From Bacteroidota bacterium (lineage in GTDB: Bacteria > Bacteroidota > Bacteroidia > B-17B0 > Aurantibacillaceae): a stretch of 9,628 bases of DNA. The translations under genes and the position numbers were made by a program. This document shows, piece by piece, positions 1 through 6,179 of the stretch (the stretch's first letter is position 1; every line of letters begins with the position of its first letter). The stretch is taken from assembly GCA_025360565.1 (NCBI GenBank), contig JANYBY010000115.1, forward strand, positions 1 to 9,628. Direction: 5' to 3'. The notes under the pieces were generated by a model that saw only the letters and a list, made by a program, of their open reading frames with translations, was not told the origin of the DNA and ran no database searches.

Positions 1-1
1 T

Positions 2-328
2 AATATTTACAGAACTGTTGAAACAAATATGGCGATGGTTACAGTAAGCGTAGTTCCTAAAATTCTAACCGGAATTAAAAGTATAGAACCTGTAAACAAT
101 TTATTTAGTTTATATCCAAATCCATCAAATTCCACAATCTATATACAAAACCCAATGCAAAAAAACGGTACAATCAAAGTTTTTAATTTTGAAGGAAAAG
201 AAATTGAAAATTTAATTCTTGAGAGCAATAAAGAAACCAAGATAGAAAATTTGAATTCGGGAATTTATTTTATAGAAATAAAAGTTGAAGATGGTTTTTA
301 CCGGAAACAAATTGTGGTTATAAGATAA
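2..328 (+). CDS. C-terminal end of a T9SS-secreted protein (type A sorting domain), 5' partial
   Basis: The reading frame is open from the left edge of the window to the TAA at 326-328, so this is the 3' end of a longer gene; the ATG codons at 29 and 35 are internal and should not be taken as the start. The last ~75 residues form a T9SS type A sorting domain: the entry motif SLYPNPSNSTIYI, a middle strand IKVFNFEGKEI, the LNSGIYFIEI motif and a basic tail ending YRKQIVVIR. In this family the domain directs a periplasmic protein through the type IX system, after which it is cleaved and the cargo is released or anchored at the surface. The preceding ~30 residues look like the end of a beta-rich domain, but the catalytic or binding part lies outside the window, so the function of the mature protein is unknown. 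It converges with prmA, leaving 35 bp between the stop codons. Confidence 0.85.
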   Translation, partial: NIYRTVETNMAMVTVSVVPKILTGIKSIEPVNNLFSLYPNPSNSTIYIQNPMQKNGTIKVFNFEGKEIENLILESNKETKIENLNSGIYFIEIKVEDGFYRKQIVVIR

Positions 329-363
329 GCACATATTGATTTTCAAATCTTAAATTTTGAATC

Positions 364-1191
364 TTAAACCTTTTCGAGCATCATCATCGCCCATTCATTT
401 TTTGAGCTAAGGCTAATAGATTTCAAATTATTTTTCGCGGCAACAGCGCTTAATTCATCTGCATCTGTTTTAAAAAAACCGCTTAAAAATAATTTTCCTC
501 CTGCATTTAATTTAGCGGAATAGGTAGGCAAATGCATTTTTAAAATGTTTTTATTTATGTTGGCCAAAATAATATCAAATTCCTTTTCTGTTTTTACTTG
601 ATCTATATCGCCCTTTTTAACGATAATTTCGGTACAATTATTTGAAGCGCAATTTTCAATACTATTTTCCACACTCCATTCATCAATATCGATCGCCAAA
701 ATTGTTTTTGCGCCCAACTTTTTCGCGAGTATGGCTAAAACCCCTGTGCCGCAGCCCATATCGAGCACATGTTTATCTTTCAGATCGGTTTTAAACATAG
801 CAGCGCACATTAATTGCGTTGTTTGATGGTGCCCGGTACCAAAACTCATTTTGGGCATGATCACTATCTCTTCTTTTATCGCTGGGTTTTTAGTATGAAA
901 AGGGGCGCGGATCATTAACAGATCGTCTACTACAACAGGTTCAAAATTTTTCTCCCATTCGGCGTTCCAATTTACCAGCGCAATTTTTTCAATTTTAAAC
1001 TCATATTTAAAATCATCAAATTTTAATTCCGATAAATTTACCCCGGCACTTTCACTCTCCTTTATGTAAGCAATAAATCCTTTTTCGGTAACATCAAAGC
1101 TCTCAAATCCGCTTTCAGCAATCATGGCCATCAAGATCTCAGATCCGGGCTGAGGAGGCGTAACAATGAAATGGTAAGATAAATATTGCAT
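364..1191 (-). CDS. prmA: Ribosomal protein L11 methyltransferase PrmA
   Basis: 275 residues, ATG start. Enzymes of this family use S-adenosylmethionine to methylate the alpha-amino group and lysine side chains of ribosomal protein L11 in the cytoplasm. The N-terminal part (about residues 1-95) matches the small L11-recognition domain. The PrmA signature MSFGTGHHQTT is at residues 115-125, SAM-binding motif I (VLDMGCGTGVLAI) at 142-154, the acidic post-I residues AIDIDEWS at 166-173, and the ANINKNIL motif at 210-217, which is the PrmA counterpart of the NPPY-type active-site loop. The length is a little under the ~293 of the E. coli enzyme, which I attribute to a shorter N-terminal region. 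It is the last gene of the leftward permease-tpiA-prmA group, 152 bp after tpiA, with a palindromic repeat filling that gap. All key motifs are intact. Confidence 0.96.
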   Translation of the reverse strand: MQYLSYHFIVTPPQPGSEILMAMIAESGFESFDVTEKGFIAYIKESESAGVNLSELKFDDFKYEFKIEKIALVNWNAEWEKNFEPVVVDDLLMIRAPFHTKNPAIKEEIVIMPKMSFGTGHHQTTQLMCAAMFKTDLKDKHVLDMGCGTGVLAILAKKLGAKTILAIDIDEWSVENSIENCASNNCTEIIVKKGDIDQVKTEKEFDIILANINKNILKMHLPTYSAKLNAGGKLFLSGFFKTDADELSAVAAKNNLKSISLSSKNEWAMMMLEKV

Positions 1192-1197
1192 TTCTTA

Positions 1198-1334
1198 AAT
1201 TAAAAAACCACATAGACACATAGTTTAAGAAACAATTAGTTTTAAAGTTCACATAGTTTGCTTCTTTTCAAGAAGCAAACCCTTTGTGTGACTCTGCCCC
1301 TTTAAGTTTTATCTGTAACCATGTGGTTAAAATT
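1198..1334. repeat. Palindromic intergenic repeat between tpiA and prmA
   Basis: Almost the whole gap is a nested inverted repeat. The outer arms AACCACAT (1206-1213) and ATGTGGTT (1321-1328) are perfect complements, flanked by AATT-type ends. The inner arms TTTGCTTCT (1257-1265) and AGAAGCAAA (1271-1279) form a perfect 9-bp stem around a 5-base loop. That stem extends outward through GTTCACATAG (1247-1256) against CTTTGTGTGAC (1282-1292), with small bulges. The word CACATAG also recurs as short direct repeats at 1209-1215, 1218-1223 (partial) and 1250-1256. Such structure suggests a dispersed palindromic repeat or a MITE-like relic. From memory, ACCACATAG-type words are common in Bacteroidota intergenic repeats, but I could not verify this. 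It lies inside a probable transcript, so the RNA could fold into a long hairpin. There is no coding potential. Confidence 0.7.
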
Positions 1335-1343
1335 ATGTTCTAT

Positions 1344-2102
1344 TTAAAACGACTCTACGATCTTACAAAAATCATCGGCCTTTAAACTTGCGCCTCCAAT
1401 TAATCCTCCGTCAACATCAGCACAAGCAAATAATTCTTTGGCGTTTTGCGCGTTGCAGCTTCCGCCATATAAAATACAAATTTGCGAAGCTATTGTTTCA
1501 TCAAACATTTCGCCGATACATTTTCTTACAAAGGCGTGCATCTCTTGCGCTTGGTGCGGTGTAGCCGTTTCGCCGGTACCAATGGCCCAAACGGGTTCGT
1601 AGGCTAAAATAAAATTTGCGATCTTATTTTTATCAAAGTCTTTTAAAACTTCGTTCAATTGTGTTTTTACGGTTTCAAAATGTTTGCCCGACTTCCTTTC
1701 TTCCAATTTTTCTCCAAAACAAAAAATAGGAGTCAATTCGTTTTTTAAAACCTGTTCAATTTTATTTTTTAGTTGCGCACTTGTTTCATTAAAATAAATA
1801 CGACGCTCACTATGTCCAACCAAAACATATTTTGCGCCAACCGATTTGATCATACCTACAGAGATCTCGCCCGTATATGCGCCTTTTTCGTGTTCGCTGC
1901 AATTTTGGGCACCGGTAAAAAAATGATCGGTATTTATTAATTCATCTGTAACCGCTTTTAAAAATGTAAAGGGCGGGAAAAATATTTTTTTTACCGCATT
2001 TTTATTTTTTGAGCCGGTAATAATTCCTTCTACCAAAGCGCCGGCTTCTTTTAAAGAAGTGTTCATCTTCCAGTTTCCCGCAACTATTTTTTGTCTGTTC
2101 AA
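1344..2102 (-). CDS. tpiA: Triosephosphate isomerase
   Basis: 252 residues, the normal length for this cytoplasmic TIM-barrel enzyme that interconverts dihydroxyacetone phosphate and glyceraldehyde 3-phosphate in glycolysis and gluconeogenesis. Catalytic residues are all present: Asn10 and Lys12 in GNWKMN, electrophile His97 in VGHSERR, and general base Glu169 in AYEPVWAIGTG, which leads into the flexible loop 6. The phosphate-binding motifs LYGGS (211-215) and GGASL (236-240) are intact. The start is TTG at 2100-2102: an in-frame TAA lies three codons upstream and the next ATG falls inside the GNWKMN active-site motif, so no ATG start is possible without losing catalytic residues. The gene begins 23 bp after the permease stop, which suggests co-transcription. 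Next downstream is the palindromic repeat and then prmA. Confidence 0.98.
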   Translation of the reverse strand: MNRQKIVAGNWKMNTSLKEAGALVEGIITGSKNKNAVKKIFFPPFTFLKAVTDELINTDHFFTGAQNCSEHEKGAYTGEISVGMIKSVGAKYVLVGHSERRIYFNETSAQLKNKIEQVLKNELTPIFCFGEKLEERKSGKHFETVKTQLNEVLKDFDKNKIANFILAYEPVWAIGTGETATPHQAQEMHAFVRKCIGEMFDETIASQICILYGGSCNAQNAKELFACADVDGGLIGGASLKADDFCKIVESF

Positions 2103-2125
2103 ATTATTTTAGTTTGAAACTGTTA

Positions 2126-3205
2126 TTATTTCACCCGAACACGAGGATCTAATACACCGTAAATGATATCAACGAGCATGTTTATCACCACAAAAATGGC
2201 CGCAAACACCAATGTTGCGCCCATTACTACGGGCAAGTCGTTTTTACTTAATGCCTCCACTACCTCATAACCAATTCCCTTCCAGCTAAAAATTTTCTCA
2301 ACAAAAACCGCGCCGGCCATTAATCCCGCAAACCAGCCCGAAATAGCTGTTACCACAGGGTTTAAGGCATTTTTTAAAGCGTGTTTTACAATAATATTTC
2401 TATAACTCAACCCTTTTGCCCTTGCAGTACGAATATAATCCTGCGAAAGAACATCGAGCAAAGAACTTCTGGTTAATTGTATAATAATGCTCAAAGGCCG
2501 CATGCCCAGTGTAATTGCCGGCAAGATCAAATTTTTCAGCTTCAATACTTCTCCGTTCCACACATCAATATCGTATAAACTGCCCGATGGGTCCAACCCC
2601 GTGTATTTAGATAATACATACCCAAAGAGCCATGCCACTATTAATCCCACAAAAAAAGAGGGCGCGCTCATACCAAAAACAGTGGCTAAAACAAATACGC
2701 TTCGGTCTAAAAACGAGTTTTTTCGGGTGGCACAAACTATTCCTAAAAAAATACCAATAATGGAGGCTATAATAATGGAAGCAAAGGCCAGTACTGCGGT
2801 TTCGGGTAGGGTATCTTTAATGATATCGGCCACATTTCGTTTGTTTATATAGCTACGCCTTAGGTAGGGGTATTTTAAAACAAAAACTTTATTGGCTCCA
2901 ATGGTAAATAACGAGATCCAGGCATACCTTTCGGGGTTTAAATAAATAAGGCTTTTGCTGTTTTTATAGTTATGCATGGAAATTGGCGACAGATCGTTCA
3001 AATAATGCAGGTATTGCACCACGATAGGTTTATTGGTACCAAGATCCTTGTGGATCTCTTCCACAGCGGCTTTGCTGGCCCTTTGCCCTAATATAACGGT
3101 CGCCGGGTCGCCCGGGAGAACGTTAAATAGAAAGAAAATAGTGGTGATTACGCCAAATAACACCACCACCCCGTAAAGAAATTTTTTAATTATAAATTTT
3201 ACCAC
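2126..3205 (-). CDS. ABC transporter permease, DppB/OppB (peptide/nickel) family
   Basis: 359 residues, inner-membrane protein. The first hydrophobic segment is at about 9-29, ending in the family motif NVLPGDPA. Further segments lie at about 137-158, 170-195, 228-248, 286-305 and 327-350, giving six in all. The EAA loop that contacts the ATPase is clear at about 257-285 (DYIRTARAKGLSYRNIIVKH), and the C-terminal YGVLDPRVR motif is typical. The region between segments 1 and 2 is longer than in E. coli DppB. The relatives usually import di- or oligopeptides or nickel with a second permease, two ATPases and a binding protein, but none is visible here, so the substrate is unknown. The start is GTG at 3203-3205, with an in-frame TAA two codons upstream. 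It leads the tpiA-prmA group and is divergent from the patatin gene across 195 bp. Confidence 0.94.
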   Translation of the reverse strand: MVKFIIKKFLYGVVVLFGVITTIFFLFNVLPGDPATVILGQRASKAAVEEIHKDLGTNKPIVVQYLHYLNDLSPISMHNYKNSKSLIYLNPERYAWISLFTIGANKVFVLKYPYLRRSYINKRNVADIIKDTLPETAVLAFASIIIASIIGIFLGIVCATRKNSFLDRSVFVLATVFGMSAPSFFVGLIVAWLFGYVLSKYTGLDPSGSLYDIDVWNGEVLKLKNLILPAITLGMRPLSIIIQLTRSSLLDVLSQDYIRTARAKGLSYRNIIVKHALKNALNPVVTAISGWFAGLMAGAVFVEKIFSWKGIGYEVVEALSKNDLPVVMGATLVFAAIFVVINMLVDIIYGVLDPRVRVK

Positions 3206-3370
3206 AAGTTAAAAAAGTGCAACCGCTAATATAAATATTTATATTTATGAAATGAAACCTTAAAACCTATACTTATTTCTATCAGAAATTGGCTAGTTTT
3301 TTGGGTACTTTCCATCAGACCTTAAAAGAACAAAAAAAACCTGATGAATTAAAGAGTTTTAGATAAACAT

Positions 3371-3378
3371 TATTTTTG
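3371..3378 (+). promoter_or_regulatory. Candidate Bacteroidota -7 promoter element for the patatin gene
   Basis: TATTTTTG fits the Bacteroidota -7 consensus TAnnTTTG exactly and is followed by C, as is common. It would place the transcription start near 3382-3386, giving a 5' leader of roughly 15-20 bases if translation begins at 3401. I see no convincing -33 TTTG element at the expected spacing, and this region is AT-rich, so a chance match is possible. Confidence 0.5.
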
Positions 3379-3400
3379 CAATGACTAAAAACGATACTAT

Positions 3401-5695
3401 CTGAAGAGAGTTATAAATAACCTAAGTTTACTGCTTTTTCTGTGTTTTTTGCATATACAGGCGCAAAAAGTTGGATTAGTGCTCAGCGGTGGCGGCGCCA
3501 GCGGCTTAAGCCATATTGGGGTTATTAAAGCTTTAGAGGAAAACAATATTCCCATCGATTATATTTCGGGCACATCCATTGGTGCCCTAATTGGGGGATA
3601 TTACTCCATTGGTTACTCGGCGCAGGATATTGAAAACATTGTACGAACATCGTTCTTTCAAGGTATTACCCGCGGCGATCTGCCCGCCAAATACGAATAT
3701 TTGATAAAGGAACGCGAAGATTTTGCATCGTGGATCACCTTTAAATTTAATTTACACGATCATTATTTAAAAAATTTACCAACCAACATGATCAATTCGG
3801 TACCTATTGATTATTATTTGATGGAAACCTTTACCGGTGCAAACCATAAAGTGAATAATAATTTTGACAGTTTAATGGTGCCGTTCCGTTGTGTGGCCTC
3901 GGATGTTTTAAATAATGTGCCGGTTGTTTTTAAAGATGGCGATCTGCCAAGTGTTTTACGGGCAAGCATAAGTTACCCATTCTATTTACGACCCATTTCA
4001 ATTAACGGGAAACTTTTATTTGACGGCGGCTTGTATAATAATTTTCCGATAGATGTAATGAAAAAAGAATTCGCCCCGGATTACATCATCGGTTCCAATA
4101 CTTCCGAAAATACCGTTGCACCCGATGATGATGATCTGTACACGCAATTAAGAAGTTTATTAATGAATCAAACCGCTTTTGATACACTCGGCGAAAAAGG
4201 CGTTGTTATTGAACCCTGGAGCAAAGTAAGTATTTTTAATTTTGCCAGTGCAAAACGGCTTATCGATAGCGGATACGCGGCAACCATCAGGGTAATTCCC
4301 CAAATACGAAAACACATTCAAACACGATCTGATCTAAACGAGATTTCTGCCAAACGTAAAAAGTTCAGAGACTATCAAAAAAATCAGGACATTACCTTTA
4401 CCTCCTTAGATATTAAAGGCTTTAACAGAAGGCAAAGCCGGTTCATTTCGAAGAGTTTATTTTACGGAAAAAAACCGTTTACACTTGCGCAACTAAAAAA
4501 ACGTTATTTCAGGCTGGCAAGCGATAACCAAATAAGAAGTATTTTTCCGGTAGCCGTAAAGGACAGCAGCGATAAAAATTTTTCGCTTAAATTGATCGGT
4601 AAACCCGAAAAGCCATTTTATGTAGATATTGGCACTATTATTTCGAACCGGCCCATCAGTGAAGCATTTTTAGGGTTACAGTACAATCACCTTGGCAAGA
4701 TCGGTTTCAGCGCGTACGGTAACGGTTATTTGGGAAAATTGCATACAGGTTCTTATTCGCGTTTGCGGTTTGATTTTCCGGGAAAACTTCCATTTTATGT
4801 TGAACCCTCTTTTACATTTTCTCGTTGGGATTATTATACAAGCAGCGCATTATTTTTTGATTTTTTAAAGCCCGCTTATTTAGTGCAGGAAGATAGATTT
4901 GGAGAATTAAAAGTAGGACTGCCCGTTGGCAACATGTCGCAATTTAATGTTGCAGGCGGATTAACACAGTGGAGCAATAAATATTATCAATCAGATATTT
5001 TTACGCAAGCCGATACCGCGGATAAAACGTATTTTAATTATTGGTATTTACAGGCCAATTATAAGTTGAACACATTGAACCGAAAAATGTACGCCACCGA
5101 AGGCACTTTGTTGAGCGCAAGAGCCAGATTTTTGCAGGGCAATGAAAGTTACAGGCCGGGCAATACCAGTACAGATACACTCTTTGATAATAAAACACAA
5201 CCGGCATGGCTGCAATTAAAACTAACGTTTGACGGTTATATAAAAACTTCCAAAGGATTCAAGATCGGGCTTTTTGGCGAGGGAGTTTACTCTACACAAA
5301 ACTTTTTCAGTAACTATCAGGCAACTATTTTATCGGCGCCGGCATTTAATCCAACACCCGAGAGCCAAACTTTTTTTATTGATGTTTTCAGGGCACACAA
5401 TTATTTTGCCGGCGGTTTAAAAGCCATTACTACACCGGTAAGAGGATTTGATATAAGGGTTGAAGCATATTTATTTCAACCTGTACGAAACATTTTAAAA
5501 ACAAATGATAATAAAGCCACATATAGCTCTCCATTCTTATACCGCTATTTTACAGGCATGGCAGCCTTGGTGTATAATACTGCGGTTGGTCCGTTAAGCA
5601 TTGGAATAAATTATTACGATAATTATAAACAAACTCCACTCTCTGTTTTTTTCCACTTCGGGTATATTATCTTCAATAAAAAATCTATCGATTAG
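3401..5695 (+). CDS. Outer-membrane patatin-like phospholipase with POTRA-like region and BamA-type barrel
   Basis: Residue numbers here count from the TTG at 3449. The patatin domain (about 7-290) has the oxyanion motif GGGASG at 14-19, the nucleophile elbow GTSIG with Ser43, and the dyad Asp192 in FDGGLYNNFP, so it should be an active lipid acyl hydrolase. About 314-386 resembles one POTRA domain, and about 387-748 is rich in alternating aromatic strands like the 16-strand barrel of BamA/TamA. The order matches Pseudomonas PlpD (type Vd). The first conventional start, TTG 3449, leaves HIQAQ, the tail of a signal peptide. The frame stays open back to the TAA at 3386-3388. From CTG 3401 it reads an n-region with Lys-Arg and a core rich in Leu and Phe, ending at HIQA-Q, an ideal Sec signal. 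I therefore place the start at 3401 (764 residues), as CTG initiation or a damaged ATG. Substrate unknown. Confidence 0.9.
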   Translation: MKRVINNLSLLLFLCFLHIQAQKVGLVLSGGGASGLSHIGVIKALEENNIPIDYISGTSIGALIGGYYSIGYSAQDIENIVRTSFFQGITRGDLPAKYEYLIKEREDFASWITFKFNLHDHYLKNLPTNMINSVPIDYYLMETFTGANHKVNNNFDSLMVPFRCVASDVLNNVPVVFKDGDLPSVLRASISYPFYLRPISINGKLLFDGGLYNNFPIDVMKKEFAPDYIIGSNTSENTVAPDDDDLYTQLRSLLMNQTAFDTLGEKGVVIEPWSKVSIFNFASAKRLIDSGYAATIRVIPQIRKHIQTRSDLNEISAKRKKFRDYQKNQDITFTSLDIKGFNRRQSRFISKSLFYGKKPFTLAQLKKRYFRLASDNQIRSIFPVAVKDSSDKNFSLKLIGKPEKPFYVDIGTIISNRPISEAFLGLQYNHLGKIGFSAYGNGYLGKLHTGSYSRLRFDFPGKLPFYVEPSFTFSRWDYYTSSALFFDFLKPAYLVQEDRFGELKVGLPVGNMSQFNVAGGLTQWSNKYYQSDIFTQADTADKTYFNYWYLQANYKLNTLNRKMYATEGTLLSARARFLQGNESYRPGNTSTDTLFDNKTQPAWLQLKLTFDGYIKTSKGFKIGLFGEGVYSTQNFFSNYQATILSAPAFNPTPESQTFFIDVFRAHNYFAGGLKAITTPVRGFDIRVEAYLFQPVRNILKTNDNKATYSSPFLYRYFTGMAALVYNTAVGPLSIGINYYDNYKQTPLSVFFHFGYIIFNKKSID

Positions 5696-5728
5696 TTCAA
5701 TAGCTTAGTTTAGATAAAATTTGTTTTC

Positions 5729-5753
5729 AAAAAAAAACCGCTTCTCAGCGGTT
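5729..5753 (-). terminator. Intrinsic terminator after the DUF2795 gene
   Basis: A 7-bp stem, AACCGCT (5736-5742) with AGCGGTT (5747-5753), closes a 4-base loop. Read leftward, it begins 8 bases after the DUF2795 stop codon and is followed by a run of about nine T residues (the complement of 5729-5737), the classic intrinsic layout. Read rightward it lies 34 bases beyond the patatin stop but is not followed by a good T-run, so any role for patatin would be weaker. Confidence 0.8.
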
Positions 5754-5760
5754 CTATTAT

Positions 5761-5982
5761 TTAAAATTCATCTTCGTTAAAAAAGAAATCATCTTTTGTC
5801 GGATAATCAGGCCATATTTCTTCAATGGTTTCGTAGCTTTCTCCTTCGTCTTCCATCTCCTGCAAGTTTTCAATCACCTCCATCGGCGCTCCGCTTCGCA
5901 TTGCAAAATCAATCAATTCATCCTTGGTTGCGGGCCAAGGTGCATCTTCTAACCAACTTGCTAATTCTAATGTCCAATACAT
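5761..5982 (-). CDS. DUF2795 family small acidic protein
   Basis: 73 residues, ATG start. I recognise the sequence as a DUF2795-type protein: it opens with MYWTLELASWLEDAPWPATKDELIDFA, broken here by the usual pattern of a Trp-rich helix followed by a TKDELIDFA helix, and carries EEIWPDYP near the end. The protein is strongly acidic, with roughly 22 Asp/Glu against 3 Lys/Arg, and has Trp at 3, 10, 16 and 57. There is no signal peptide or membrane segment, so it is probably cytoplasmic. Family members are small and conserved in Bacteroidota, but I know of no established function. It has its own terminator downstream and a 197-bp gap upstream, so it is probably monocistronic. A near-match to the -7 element (TTCTTTTG, complement of 6019-6026) lies about 37 bases ahead of the start. 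Confidence 0.85.
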   Translation of the reverse strand: MYWTLELASWLEDAPWPATKDELIDFAMRSGAPMEVIENLQEMEDEGESYETIEEIWPDYPTKDDFFFNEDEF

Positions 5983-6179
5983 ATTTTTTTCCCTTTAATT
6001 TCTCTACTTTAATTGTTGCAAAAGAAAAAAAATTTTCGGTAAGAAAAAAGGATTATTTTCAAAATTTCAATAATTCTTTACACTATTAATATGTTGAGAA
6101 CCAGTGTATTGAAAATTTACCCCCCTAAATTGATTTTGAAAACCCGTGAATGTTGCAAATAAACACTTTTAAAACGCCA

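Noticed and set aside
338..363. Weak hairpin between the converging left-edge gene and prmA (GATT..CAAA with TTTGAATC)
   Set aside because: The stem is AT-only apart from two pairs, has a 2-base bulge and no clear T-run, so I cannot call it a terminator.
2487..2852. Plus-strand open frame of 121 codons inside the permease gene
   Set aside because: It lies wholly antisense to a permease with intact motifs, and its translation shows no domain-like pattern.
3206..3370. Intergenic stretch with AT-rich palindromic run near 3230-3248 and a near -7 match on the minus strand (complement of 3262-3269)
   Set aside because: It probably contains the divergent promoters, but the palindrome is simple AT sequence and the -7 match lacks its final G and a -33 partner.
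5796..6089. Plus-strand open frame of 97 codons opposite the DUF2795 gene
   Set aside because: It overlaps the clearly conserved minus-strand protein, has a low-complexity translation and matches nothing I recognise.
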